This document shows, piece after piece, positions 26,290 through 36,543 of a DNA stretch of 64,000 nucleotides. Under the pieces are notes generated by a model that was not told the DNA's origin, ran no database searches, and worked only from the letters and a program-made list of their open reading frames with translations. The first letter of the stretch is position 1, and each line of letters starts with the position of its first letter. Source of the stretch: DASQPA01 sp963757335 (GTDB lineage: Bacteria > Acidobacteriota > Thermoanaerobaculia > Multivoradales > UBA5704). The position numbers and the translations under genes were made by a program. The DNA is taken from assembly GCA_963757335.1 (NCBI GenBank), contig CAVWRJ010000004.1:186001-250000 (forward strand). Direction: 5' to 3'.

Positions 26290-26909
26290 CGCTTGAATCC
26301 CTTGAAGATCACGAGGACGAGGAAGAGGCCGAAGCAGATCTGGGCGATTCCCAGGCCGAAGGCGAGGAGGATCCCCCCCCAGCCGCCGCTCCCTTCGCCG
26401 CGCTGCTTCTGGCGCATGGCGAAGACGGCGAGGACCAGGGTCACCGGACCGATCACCACGCCCAAGATGGAGAAGAAGAGGCCGGCGAAGCCGACGAGGA
26501 TCGAGAAGCCGCGCAGGTCGACGAACGAGGTGCGGAGGGCAGGGAGGGCCTTTTCGGCGGCCAGGCGGTCGAAGCAGGCGGGGCAGAGCCGCTGGCCAGC
26601 CACCTCGGTGCGGCAGAGCGCGCAGACGAAGAGGCCGCAGCGCTCGCAGTTGCCGACCGCGGCGTTGCCCGCATGGCTGGCGCACGGGGTGCCCCCGACC
26701 GGCCCGGTCTCGGCGAGGCCGAGGGGCGGCAGATAGGGCGAGGGCGGCGAGAAGGGGGTCGCCTCGAAGCTCCCGGCGCAGGTGGGGCAGAGCTGCGGGC
26801 CCGCCGTCATCCCCCCGGGGTGGAGCAGCGTGCCGCAGTAGGGGCAGGCCGGCCCTCGGTAGACGCGGCTCGGCCGGTCCGTGGGGAGGGGGCGCTCGGC
26901 GGCGATCAC
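26286..26909 (-). CDS. Zinc-ribbon/B-box membrane protein
   Basis: 207 residues, GTG start. N-terminal zinc ribbon (ACPYCGTLLHPGG...LCPTCAGSF) and then a B-box-like Cys/His cluster (CASHAGNAAVGNCERCGLFVCALCRTEVAGQRLCPACFDR) are followed by two transmembrane helices (FVDLRGFSILVGFAGLFFSILGVVIGPVTLVLAVFAM and WGGILLAFGLGIAQICFGLFLVLVIF), as in DUF4190-like proteins. Related B-box modules occur in the next two genes at 26911 and 27532, so this is a local family. Function unknown; it may bind proteins at the inner membrane. Confidence 0.65.
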   Translation of the reverse strand: MIAAERPLPTDRPSRVYRGPACPYCGTLLHPGGMTAGPQLCPTCAGSFEATPFSPPSPYLPPLGLAETGPVGGTPCASHAGNAAVGNCERCGLFVCALCRTEVAGQRLCPACFDRLAAEKALPALRTSFVDLRGFSILVGFAGLFFSILGVVIGPVTLVLAVFAMRQKQRGEGSGGWGGILLAFGLGIAQICFGLFLVLVIFKGFKR

Positions 26910-26910
26910 G

Positions 26911-27504
26911 TCAGGGTCTCCAGTTGACCACCCGGGTCTTGGCCGCCATGTCGTGGATGCAGGTGCGCTCCGGGGTGAGGAAGGCGGGGAGGTAGTCGAG
27001 GAAGCTGAGGCAGCTGGCGAAGACCTGCTGGAGGACGGCGCGCCCCCAGGCCTGCCCGGTGCTGAGCGGAGCGCCGTCCGCTTTCACCACTCGGATGCCC
27101 AGGGCCATCTTGCCGAGGGTCTGGCCGCGAGCGGCGAGCATGGCGCCGTGATAGACGATCACCAGGGGGATCATGAGGAGGGGAAGGAAGGTGAACCAGG
27201 TCACCAAAGTCGGCGCGATGCTGCGCTGGCGGGCCGGAAGCAGGATCGTCAGGAAGAAGATCAGGTAAGGGAATCCCACGATCAGGCCGTCGAGCATCAG
27301 GGCGAGGAAGCGGCGCCAGATGGAGGCCAGGTCGAGCCGGGTGTCGGGCAGGCCGGAGAGGCGATCCAGGAGCCACTCGGTCTTACAGGGGCCGCAGAGC
27401 GCCGCGCCGCCGATGCCGACGATGCAGTCGGGGCAGAAAGTCTCGGCGCAGCTCGCGCAGCGCACGAGACCGTCGTCGATCCGAGGGTGATTCCGGCAGG
27501 GCAT
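26911..27504 (-). CDS. B-box zinc finger and RDD-domain membrane protein
   Basis: 197 residues. The N-terminus is a Cys/His-rich B-box-like module (CRNHPRIDDGLVRCASCAETFCPDCIVGIGGAALCGPCK). The rest is an RDD domain with three helices and the family's Arg/Asp positions (IWRRFLALMLDGLIVGFPYLIFF, GQTLGKMALGIRVVKADG). RDD proteins are membrane proteins of uncertain role; some act in ion transport. It ends 2 bp before the zinc-ribbon gene, so they are one operon. It is divergent from another B-box protein at 27532 with 27 bp between the starts. Confidence 0.75.
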   Translation of the reverse strand: MPCRNHPRIDDGLVRCASCAETFCPDCIVGIGGAALCGPCKTEWLLDRLSGLPDTRLDLASIWRRFLALMLDGLIVGFPYLIFFLTILLPARQRSIAPTLVTWFTFLPLLMIPLVIVYHGAMLAARGQTLGKMALGIRVVKADGAPLSTGQAWGRAVLQQVFASCLSFLDYLPAFLTPERTCIHDMAAKTRVVNWRP

Positions 27505-27531
27505 CGCTTCAGCGCTTTGCGGACGAGAGAT

Positions 27532-27846
27532 ATGCTATCAGAGCGCCTTCCACATCCGGAGGATTTCTTGGCCGAGCTCGTTCTGTCCCTCTCCTGCGCC
27601 AACCACCCGGGCCGGCCGGCGATGGCGATCTGCGTCGCCTGCCGGAAGCGGATCTGCCCGGCCTGCTCGACTCCCTGGGAAGGGCGGCAGTACTGCGCCT
27701 CCTGTCTGGCGGCCCTGGATACCCCCACCCGGCAGGAGCATGCCGCCCGCGGCTGGGCGGGAATGGCGCTCGCCGCCCTCGCCCTGCTCTGGGCCGTGAC
27801 CTGGTTGCGCCCTCTCCTCGCCAGCCTCTTGGCGGAGCTGCGGTGA
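27532..27846 (+). CDS. B-box zinc-finger protein with C-terminal membrane anchor
   Basis: 104 residues from ATG 27532. A B-box-like module (CANHPGRPAMAICVACRKRICPACSTPWEGRQYCASCLAAL) is followed by one C-terminal helix (WAGMALAALALLWAVTWL), which should anchor it with the zinc module in the cytoplasm. Its TGA overlaps the GTG of the next gene, so it is the first gene of the long coupled operon that runs to 35381. Start choice is uncertain; a TTG at 27568 is possible. Confidence 0.65.
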   Translation: MLSERLPHPEDFLAELVLSLSCANHPGRPAMAICVACRKRICPACSTPWEGRQYCASCLAALDTPTRQEHAARGWAGMALAALALLWAVTWLRPLLASLLAELR

Positions 27847-28660
27847 GGAGGGAGCGGTTCTCCTTCCTCGCCGTCCTCGACGAGGCGGCGGAGCTCGTCA
27901 CCCGCGAGCTGCCCGGTTGGGCCGGTCTCGCCGTGCTGACGGCCCTCCCCCTGCGCTTCCTGGAGGCCCACTTCTTGAACCGGGTCTTGGAGCTCGGCAA
28001 GCATGCCGGAGAGTACGGGAGGTACCTGGTCTCGGTCTCCTGGCTGGTCACCCTCGCCCTGCCGCTCGCCTTCTGGGGGCGGGCCGTCCTCGCCCATGCC
28101 GTCGTCCTCGCCCTCTCTGGCGAGCGCCGGGTGGGGCGCCAGGCCTGGAAGCTGCGGCCGGCCGCCCTGGCGGCCGGGTTCTACGCCTTTCTCTTTACCC
28201 AGCTCCTCTTCCTCGCCTTCTCTGCGACCCTGGCCGGAGCGGTCGCGGCCGTCCTCCTCTCCGGGCTGGCGGCGGCGACCGTCCCCCTCCAGGAGAAGGT
28301 GGGGCCGCTCGCTCCGCTCGGCACCGTTTTCCGCCATGCCCGCCCCTTCCGGGTTTACGCCGGTCTGCTCTTCCTGGCCGCCCTGGCGTTCGTCGTCGCC
28401 TACGTCAACCTGGCGCCCTCTTCGGTGTCGGCCTCTGGGCGGCGGGGGGCCTGCCGGGGATCGATCTGGCGCACTGGCGGGCCGTCCTCTCGCTCTCGAA
28501 CCGCCACTTCCTGCTCCTCCTCGGAGCGGGGGCGACCCTCGTCGTCGAACCGTTCTGGATCGCCGCCTTGACCGTCGCCGTCCACCGGGCGCGGGCGCGG
28601 CAGAGCGGGGAGGACCTCCGCGCCTGGTTCGAGGAGATCGCGGCGGAGCGGGCGGCATGA
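27843..28660 (+). CDS. Polytopic membrane protein (operon with DUF4129/MoxR), one frameshift
   Basis: About 270 residues if the frame is restored. GTG start overlaps the previous stop. Five or more hydrophobic helices are visible (WLVTLALPLAFWGRAVLAHAVVLAL, LAAGFYAFLFTQLLFLAFSATLAGAVAAVLLSGLA, VYAGLLFLAALAFVVAYVNLA). The frame changes at about 28415-28425 and the product continues as LFGVGLWAAGGLPGIDLAHW, ending LRAWFEEIAAERAA at 28660. The shifted part is clearly the same protein, because it overlaps the next ATG (ATGA) as an operon gene should. No family name; it resembles the uncharacterised membrane proteins seen before DUF4129 genes. Confidence 0.6.
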
Positions 28661-29737
28661 GGATCGCCGCCAACCTCTTGCTTCTCGGCCTCCTGGCCGT
28701 CGCCTCCTGGGCGCCGCCGTTGCCGCCCCGCCGATCCCGATCTCGCTCGCCGAGTACCGCTCCCAGCTGGAAGGGCATCGAATCTGCTCTGCGGCAGGGC
28801 GATCCCGCGAGTGGTGAAGGCGGAAGCCGGCCGGCTGCTCGCGGGGCGGATCGTCCTCGGCGGGGGCCCTCCCTTCTCTCCCGACCGCTCGGTTCTGGGA
28901 CCCCTGGCGCGCGGGGTACAGGGGGTGGAGCTCCGCCGCTCCGCCGTCCGCCTCTCGGCCCTGCTCAGAAGCCTGCCCGCGGACGCGGGGAGGATCGGCG
29001 CCCGCCCGGCGGCGAGCGACCCGGCCCTCCTGGCGCGGCTCGCGGCGCGCGCGGCGCTCGCCGAACTGCCCCGCGGCGGCCAGCTGCCGGAGGTCAAGGA
29101 CTCCGGCCTCCTCCGCGCCCTGGCCGACTTCTTCGAGCCGCTCCGCCGCTGGGTGGCCGATGGCATCGACAAGCTCTGGCGCTGGTTGGTGAGGTCGTTC
29201 ACCCGGAAGAGCCAGGCCGGCGGCTCCGAGATCGACCTGCCGCGCCTGGTGACCGCCCTGGTGATCGCGCTCGCCGCGGTCCTCGCCGTTCTCGGCCTCC
29301 TGGCGCTCCGGCGGCGCGGCGCCCCCGCCGCCTTCCCGGCGCCGGCCGCCGCCCCGGCGCCCCCGGCGCGCGACGACGACCCCCTGTCGCGGCGGGCCGG
29401 GGAGTGGGAGGTCTACGCCCGCGAGCTGGCCGCCGCCGGGCGCTGCCGCGAGGCCGTCCGCGCCTGGTACCACGCCGTCCTCGTGGCGCTCTACCAGCAG
29501 GGCGCCCTCCATCACCGGAAGGGGCGGACCAACTGGGAGTACGTGGCGGCGGTGCCGCCCGAGGCGGCCTGGCGGCCGGCCTTCGCCGCCCTGACCCGGC
29601 GCTTCGAGCGCGAGTGGTACGGCAGCGACCGGAGCTCCGCGGAGGCGCTCTCCGAGGCGGCGGCGGCGGCCCGGGAGCTCCTCGACGACATCGGCGACAT
29701 TGGCGGGGCTCGTTCCAGGGAGGGAGAGGCGGCGTGA
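28657..29737 (+). CDS. DUF4129-domain membrane protein, several frameshifts near the N-terminus
   Basis: About 360 residues when frames are joined. The start ATG 28657 gives a signal-like helix (MRIAANLLLLGLLAVASWAPPL). The frame then shifts at about 28730 (AAPPIPISLAEYRSQLEG), again at about 28780 (IESALRQGDP) and again at about 28810. From there the rest is open to 29737. A central helix (LVTALVIALAAVLAVLGLLALRR) precedes the C-terminal DUF4129 domain with REAVRAWYHAVLVALYQQG and NWEYVAAVPPE...FEREWYGSDR. DUF4129 accompanies MoxR/DUF58 systems and sometimes transglutaminases. Three indels within 100 bp at G/C runs point to sequence error or a decayed N-terminus. Confidence 0.7.
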
Positions 29738-31136
29738 GGCCGCGCGGGCGCTCCCTCCTGGTCCTGGCGGCGGCCGTCTACCTGCTGGCGACGCTCGTCT
29801 GGCTGGGGGCCGACCGGCGCTCGCCGCGGCAGTTCCTCGCCGCCGGCTCGGCGCTCAACGAGGGCGAGCGCGGCACCAGCCTCGCCCGCGAGTACCTGAA
29901 GGCCCGTCCCGGCCCTGCCGCCGTCCGGCTCCTGGAACGGCCGGTCTCGGCCGCCGAGCTGCCCGCCCAGGCGGTGGTCTTCCGGCTGGAGCCCGAGGTT
30001 CTCCCCTGGCAGCCGGGGCGCGAGGTCCCGGGAAGGAGAAGGAGAAGGAGAGGGAGAAACAGGAGAAGATCAGGGGAAGAAGGGCACGGAGAAGAAGGGT
30101 GGAACGAAGGTTCCGGTCGCCAAACCGCCGGAAGACCCAAAGAAGAAGCCGGCGAAGGAGCCGGAAAAAGGCGTCACCGACCCGTTCGGCCACGACGAGA
30201 ACGACGAGGACGACGAGAGTGACGGAGACCAAGGCTCGCCGGTCTCGGGCCCGCCGGAGCACCCCGGCCGTTTCGCCCCGCTCCTCACCGCCGACGAGGA
30301 GGAGTGGGTCGAGGGCGGCGGCCGGCTGGTCCTCGGGATTGCCGGCGACTACGGCCCCCTGTGGACGGAGCGGGAGCCGAGCCGGGAGCCGCTCGCCAAG
30401 GTCTTCCCGCTCTGGCCCGAGGTCTCCACCCTGCGCCTCCTCGACCGCCGGGTCCTCCGCGGACCGGCCCTCGGCCGGGCGCACGCCGTGCTCCTGGCCG
30501 GCGAGAACCCGGTGATCGCCCGGCTGCCCCTGGGGCGTGGCGACGTCGTCCTCCTCTCCTGTCCGGACGTCTTCCACAACGCCCGGCTGGCGGTGGGCGA
30601 CCACCTGGCGCTCCTCACCGCGCTCGCCGGCCCCGCCGGCCCCGCTGGCACCGCCGGCCGGCCGGTCTACTTCGACGAGCGGAGCCACGGCATCGTGGCC
30701 GACGAGGGGCTGCTCGCGGTGCTCTCCCGCTGGGGCTTGGGGCCCGCCCTCCTCCTTGCCGGCCTCGCCGCCCTCGCCCTCTTCTGCCGCCAGGCGGTGC
30801 GGATCGGGCCGCCGGAGCGCGACCCGGGAGACACCCGCTCGGAGGCGGTCGACCTCGTCGACTCTCTGGGCGAGCTCTACGACCGGGCGCTCTCGCGGGG
30901 CGACGCCGTCCGGCTCTACTGGGAGGGCTTCGTCCACACCGTGGCGATCGACACCGGCCTCTCCGGGGCCGCCCTCGAAGCCCGCGCCCGCGAGCTCGCC
31001 GCCGGCTTTACACCACCGAGTAGATCACCGGGGTTGCCCCGCTCGCCCCTGTCGCTGGCGCCGAACGACGATCTTTCGCGAGAGGGCTTCGAGCACGCCC
31101 TCGCGGCGCTCAACTCTGCTCGCAGGAGGGCCCGGG

Positions 31137-31159
<23 letters not shown>
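29734..31159 (+). CDS. DUF4350-domain membrane protein with charged low-complexity linker, frameshifted
   Basis: GTG start overlapping the DUF4129 stop. The N-terminal transmembrane helix (SLLVLAAAVYLLATLVWLG) and a DUF4350-type segment (RTSP-like GTSLAREYLKARPGPAAVRLLERPV) come first. An A/G-rich tract at about 30030-30110 changes frame twice; restoring it gives a Lys/Glu/Pro linker (KEKEKEREKQEK, KKGTEKKGGTKVPVAKPPED). Then follows the body: EEEWVEGGGRLVLGIAGDYGPLW, GRGDVVLLSCPDVFHNARL, helix WGLGPALLLAGLAALALF and a helical tail. In known systems the DUF4350 protein is a membrane partner of MoxR/DUF58. It overlaps the MoxR start by 23 bp. Confidence 0.7.
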
Positions 31160-32215
<1,056 letters not shown>

Positions 32216-32219
<4 letters not shown>

Positions 32220-33578
32220 TCCGCCCCGGCCGCCGCCTGATCCGCGCCCTTCTGGGGCTGGCGCTCGTCGCCCTCCTGCTGCCCTTCCTGCCCGGGCTGC
32301 TGCCGATCCTCGGCCTCGGGCTCCTCCTCGCTCTCAGTCCTGGCGGCGCGCGAGGCGGCCCTCCTCGGCAGTGCCAGACCTCAGGTCGAGCGGCCGGAGC
32401 GGGTGGTGCTCTCGCTCGGCGAGGAGGAGACGATCCCCCTCGCCCTCCTGAGCGGCTTCTCCCGGCCCCTCGCTCTGAGCCTCCGCCAGCTCTGGCCGGA
32501 TCTCCTCGACCGCCCGGCGAGCCGCGGCGAGGGACTCCTGCGGCCGGGGGAGGTGCTCGCCTTCGCCCTGCCGGTGCGCGCCGTCCGGCGGGGGAGCGCG
32601 GCGCTCTCGCCGCCCTGGCTGGCCTTGGGGCTCCTCGGCTGGGCCGGCGGCTGGGCCGAGCGCGTGGTGCCGGCGATGCCGGCGGTGCGGGCGATGCCGG
32701 CAGGGGCCGCCGGTCCGCTGGGGACGGAGCTCGCCGTCCTCCCCTCGCTCAAGGCGGTGGCGCGGATGCGGGCGCGGCTCGACCGCGCCTTTCTCTCCGG
32801 CTTCGGCAGCCGGGCGGCGCCGCGGCTCGGCAAGGGGCGGGACTTCGAGCGGATGCGCGACTATGTTCTGGGCGACGACTTCCGCGACGTCGCCTGGAAG
32901 TCCTCGGCCCGGCACGGCAAGCTGATCACCCGGGAGTACCGGCTCGACCGCTCCCAGGACGTGCTGCTCGGGGTCGACTGCGGTCACCGGATGGCCGCCC
33001 GGGTGGCCCACCTGACCCGGCTCGACCATGCGGTCAACGCCGCCGTCCTCCTCTCCTCGGTCGCCCACCGGATGGAGGACCGGGTGGGGCTCCTCGGCTT
33101 CGCCGACGTCGTCGAGCGCGGCATCGGGCAGGGGAGAGGACCGGCCCACTTGGCGGAGCTCACCGCCTTCGCCGCCCGGCTCACGGGCGGCGAGCGCCAC
33201 ACCGACTATCTCGCCCTCGCCGCCCACCTAAGGCGGCGGGCGCGGAGCCGGATGCTGATCCTCCTCTTCACCGCCCTCCCCGAGCTCGACGCCGAGCGCA
33301 CCCTCGCCCGCGCGGTGGGGATGCTCGTCCCCCAGCACGTCCCCTTCGTCGTCGTCCTGACCGACCCCGACCTCCGGGCGGCGGCGGTCGATCTCCTGCC
33401 GGCGGACAAGCCCGAGCTCTGCCGGACTCTGGTCGCCTCCGATCTCTGGCTGGAGCGCCGGCGGACGGTCGCCGATCTCCGCCGGCGGGGCGCCCTGGTC
33501 GTCGAGGCGGCCCCCGGCGACGCCGGCCTGGCGGCGGTCAACGGTTATCTCGAAGTCAAGCGGCGGCAGCTCCTGTGA
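32216..33578 (+). CDS. DUF58 protein, partner of MoxR, one frameshift
   Basis: About 450 residues with the frame restored. It starts with a two-helix hydrophobic hairpin (LIRALLGLALVALLLPFLPGLLPILGLGLLLAL), then shifts frame at about 32337 and continues as LAAREAALLGSARPQVERPERVVLSLGEEE. The DUF58 signature GKGRDFERMRDYVLGDDFRDVAWKSSARHGKLITREYRLDRSQDVLLGVDCGHRM is intact, followed by a VWA-like fold (GVDCG..., LLFTALPELDAERTL). DUF58 proteins pair with MoxR ATPases at the membrane. Its ATG overlaps the MoxR stop and its stop overlaps the GTG of the next gene, so the whole run is coupled. Confidence 0.88.
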
Positions 33579-34638
33579 TCCCCCTGGCCCCCATGGCTTT
33601 GACGACCAGGGCGAGCGACCCCTTCGCCGTCGAGCGCTTCGTCCACGAGCGGAGCGACCGCTGGCGCCGGCTGGAGGAGCTCCTCGACGACGCCGACCGG
33701 ACATCGGAGTCCGAGCTCGGCCCCGAGCGCATCCGCGAGCTGGTCCGCCTCTACCGCCTGGCGGCGACGGATTTGAACGAGGCGCGCTCGTGGACCGCCG
33801 ACCCCGAGCTCCTCGGGCGGTTGAACGCCCTCTGCGGCCGGGGCTACCGCTTCGTCTACAGCGCTCGCCGGGAGGGCTCGCTGCGCGGCCAGGTGCGGCG
33901 CTTCTTCGCCGCCGACCTGCCGGCGGCCTTCAGGCGCGAGGCGCGCTGGGTGGCCGCGGCCGCCGCTGCCCTGCTCCTCGGCGCCCTCCTGGGCGCCGGG
34001 GCGGTGCTCCTCCGCCCGGCCGCCGCCCCCGACCTGATCCCCGGCCAGTTCTTCACCGAGAGCCCGCGCGAGAGGGTGGCGCAGATCGAGCGCAACGACG
34101 AGCGGGTCGCCCGGGTCGAGCAGGCGGCGGACTTCGGGGCCTTCCTCTACACCCACAACATCCAGGTCTCCTTCCTCGCCTTCAGCCTCTCCGCCCTCAC
34201 CCTCGTCCTCGGCTTCTGCTATCTCTTCTGGTCCGGCCTCTTCCTGGGGGCGATCGCCGCCACCTACTACCTGGACGGGGTCTCGGTCTTCTTTCTCGCC
34301 TGGGTGGGGCCGCACGGGGCGCTGGAGCTGCCGTCGATCGTCTTCGCCGGGGCGGCCGGGCTGGTCCTCGGGCGGGCCCTCCTCCTCCCCGGCGATCTCT
34401 CCCGCGGCGCCGCGGTGCGCGCCGTCTTCCCCACGGTCTGGCGGATGATGCTCGGGGTGATGCTCTTCCTCGTCGCCGCCGGTCTCGTCGAGGGGTCGTT
34501 CTCGCAGTTCTCGGCGAAGACGGTCCCCTATCCGTTGAAGATCGGGGTGGCGGCGGTGCTCTTCGTCTCCCTGCTGGGCTACCTCTTCTATCAGCGGCCG
34601 GGGTGGCGGGCGGACCGGGCGGGGGGAGGGCGAGGTGA
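33575..34638 (+). CDS. SpoIIM-like (stage II sporulation M family) membrane protein, frameshift at 3' end
   Basis: About 355 residues. GTG 33575 overlaps the DUF58 stop; ATG 33593 is an alternative. The soluble N-terminus (ASDPFAVERFVHERSDRWRRLEELLDD, LVRLYRLAATDLNEA) is followed by several helices with family blocks ADFGAFLYTHNIQVSFLAFSLSALTLVLG and WVGPHGALELPSIVFAGAAGLVLG. SpoIIM-like proteins are frequent in MoxR/DUF58/RDD clusters of non-sporulating bacteria, so sporulation is not implied. The frame stays open past the next gene unless a one-base correction is made in the G run at 34618-34627; then it stops at 34638 with a GTGA overlap onto the RDD gene. Confidence 0.82.
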
Positions 34639-35381
34639 GGCGGCGGGAGCGGCGCATCGTCACCCCCGAGCACGTGGGGATCCGGCTGACCCCCGCCGGC
34701 CCGGGGAGCCGCCTCGCCGCCCTCCTTCTCGACACCGCCCTGATCGCCGCCGGCACCGCCTTCCTCTTCTCGCTCCTCGGCCACCTCCTGCCGGGGGCGA
34801 TCTCGACGGCGGTCGGCGCCACCCTCGTCTTCGTCCTCCACTGGGGGTACCACGTCTACTTCGAGACCCGGCACCAGGGCCGCTCGCCGGGCAAGCGCGC
34901 CGCCGGGCTCCGGGTGGTGGACGGCCGCGGCCTCCCCATCACCCTGCAGCAGTCGTTCGTCCGCAACATCGTCCGGACGCTCGACTTCCTGCCCTTCTTC
35001 TACGGCATCGGGGGCGTCGCCTGCCTCCTCGATCCCGACGGCCGGCGGCTGGGCGACCTGGCCGCCGACACCCTCGTCGTCCTCGAAAGGCGCCCCCTGG
35101 CGGTGGCGGATCGGCTGACGCTCTCCCACCGGGTGGAGGACCTGGGCGACTTCGACCTCGCCCGCCGCATCCGCCACCGGGTAGGTCTCGAAGAGCGGGA
35201 GTTCCTGGCCACCCTCTGCCAGCGCGCCGAACGCCTGGAGGACCGCGCCCGCTACGACCTGATGGAAGAGGTGGCGGCCTACTACCGCAAGGAGCTGGAG
35301 ATCGACGCGCCGCACCTGTCGGGGGAGAACCTGGTCCGGGGGTTGGCGGCGGTGCTCTTCCCGGCGCGGGAACGGGGGTGA
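34635..35381 (+). CDS. RDD family membrane protein
   Basis: 248 residues, GTG start overlapping the preceding stop. RDD domain: IRLTPAGPGSRLAALLLDTALIAAGTAFLFSLLG, a second helix (TLVFVLHWGYHVYFETRHQGRSPGKRAAGLRVVDGRGLPITL) and QQSFVRNIVRTLDFLPFFYGIG. A soluble helical C-terminus of about 100 residues follows (REFLATLCQRAERLEDRARYDLMEEVAAYYRKEL). It is the last gene of the coupled operon that starts at 27532. The SpoIIM-RDD-MoxR-DUF58 combination is widespread, but its substrate is not known. Confidence 0.85.
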   Translation: MRRRERRIVTPEHVGIRLTPAGPGSRLAALLLDTALIAAGTAFLFSLLGHLLPGAISTAVGATLVFVLHWGYHVYFETRHQGRSPGKRAAGLRVVDGRGLPITLQQSFVRNIVRTLDFLPFFYGIGGVACLLDPDGRRLGDLAADTLVVLERRPLAVADRLTLSHRVEDLGDFDLARRIRHRVGLEEREFLATLCQRAERLEDRARYDLMEEVAAYYRKELEIDAPHLSGENLVRGLAAVLFPARERG

Positions 35382-35430
35382 GAGGCCGGAGCAGGATGCG
35401 GTATTCTCGCGAGGACGAGGAGGTGAGGCG

Positions 35431-35817
35431 ATGGCGGTACGCATCGTGCGGCTGGGGAGCCCCAGGCTCCCTGGCGAGGGGCTGCGGATCGGGACGGTTC
35501 GGCGCCCGCCGCGGGGAGTGCTGAAGAGCGAGTACGCGGCGCGGGACTTCTACGACGTCTGGTTTCCCAACCTGGCGCCGAGCGCGGAAGCCGTGAAGGC
35601 CGCCCTGGGCGCCGCGACCGACCGGGAGTGGACCGCCTTCGCACGCCGCTACCGGGCCGAGATGGCGACCGCCGACAACCGGCGGACCCTCGACCTCTTG
35701 GCCGCCCTCTCTCACGGCACCGACTTCTCGGTCGGCTGCTACTGCGCGGACGAGGCCCGGTGCCACCGGAGCCTGCTCCGCGAGCTGCTGGCGGAGCGCG
35801 GCGCGAAGATCGAGTGA
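35431..35817 (+). CDS. DUF488 family protein
   Basis: 128 residues. Matches the small DUF488/YeaO-type proteins: RIVRLGSPRLPGEGLRIGTVRRPPRGV, YDVWFPNLAPSAEAV, a WTAFARRYRAEM helix, and the C-terminal VGCYCADEARCHRSLLRELLAERGA with the conserved Cys-x-Cys...CHR motif. No enzymatic role is established for the family; the cysteines suggest metal or redox chemistry. GAGGAGG lies ahead of the start. It stands alone between the MoxR operon and the repeat tract. Confidence 0.85.
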   Translation: MAVRIVRLGSPRLPGEGLRIGTVRRPPRGVLKSEYAARDFYDVWFPNLAPSAEAVKAALGAATDREWTAFARRYRAEMATADNRRTLDLLAALSHGTDFSVGCYCADEARCHRSLLRELLAERGAKIE

Positions 35818-35889
35818 GGGCGAGCCGCCCTCTCTGCGTGCCGACCGAATGCGGCGCCCGCACCCTGGCTCTCGACGAGAAGACCCGCT

Positions 35890-36200
35890 CTGTAGCGTCT
35901 CTACGGCCGCTCCCACGCCCCGGGGGCACGGCTGGGGACGCTCCGCGCAGTCCCCTTAGGTCTCAACGGCCCTCTCCAGCGTCTCTACGCCGGTCTCTTG
36001 GTGTTCCAACCGACCGCCCAGCGTCTCTACGAGGATTTCTCGTGTTTCCAGGTGGGATTCTCGTGTTCCCGGGAGCGTTTCTGGTGTTCCAACGGGGAGC
36101 CGGCATGTTTCCAGCTCGACTTCTTGGGTTTCAACTCAGACATCTGGTGTCTCTACCGGTCTTTCTCCTGTTCCCGGGGGGATTTCTCATCTCTCCGGCA
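35890..36200. repeat. Degenerate tandem repeat with 21-bp period
   Basis: Within the 726-bp gene-free stretch 35818-36543. Units contain GTGTTCC or GTCTCTAC-like words on the plus strand spaced about 21 bp apart: 35999, 36020, 36040, 36061, 36082, 36103, 36124, 36145, 36166 and 36187, with earlier in-phase words at 35898 and 35961. Unit examples are TCTCGTGTTTCCAG, TTCTCGTGTTCCCGG and TTCTGGTGTTCCAAC. The strand is pyrimidine-rich. Because 21 is a multiple of three, one plus frame reads as heptads (GFLVFPG, GILVFPG, AFLVFQR), but there is no plausible start. I treat it as noncoding. Confidence 0.75.
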
Positions 36201-36415
36201 GAGATTCGAGAGCATCGGAAGTCGTCCGGAGAGTTTTTTGGCGACTTCCGAGAGGTTTTGGACCCTCCCGGACGGTTTCGGGGACGCGGCGGAGCCGCTC
36301 CGTCCGCCCGCGCCTGCTCGTGGAGCACCCGATGACGAAGAGACCGCGTTTCTCGGGAGCTCAAGCGTTAGCGTCTCCTTTCCCGGGAATGTGTGCGGCA
36401 AGCCCGCTCCTGCGG

Positions 36416-36453
36416 TATAAGTCCTACTCCAGCGGCGCCTCAGAGGGCGCCGC
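36416..36453 (+). promoter_or_regulatory. Possible promoter -10 and leader hairpin upstream of the ATPase gene
   Basis: TATAAG at 36416-36421 resembles a -10 hexamer; no clear -35 is seen. Eleven bases later an 8-bp perfect stem (GCGGCGCC at 36432-36439, GGCGCCGC at 36446-36453, 6-base loop) could fold in the leader. The ATPase ATG at 36544 has its own GAGGAG site. Tentative. Confidence 0.3.
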
Positions 36454-36543
36454 GAAATTGTCCCTGCCGCAATTGGACATCGTCTAGATCGGACCTGTGA
36501 TGACGCTACCGCCGGGGTCCAACTCCGTCAGCGAGGAGTCACT

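Noticed and set aside
33575..34638. Evidence of sporulation from the SpoIIM-like gene
   Set aside because: SpoIIM-family proteins are common in MoxR/DUF58/RDD clusters of non-sporulating bacteria, and no other sporulation gene is in the window.
35890..36200. CRISPR array
   Set aside because: The units are about 21 bp, head to tail and degenerate, with no unique spacers between conserved repeats, and no cas genes are present.
35818..36420. Protein-coding gene over the 21-bp repeat tract
   Set aside because: The two open plus frames lack a credible start and ribosome-binding site, and the amino-acid pattern only mirrors the DNA period.
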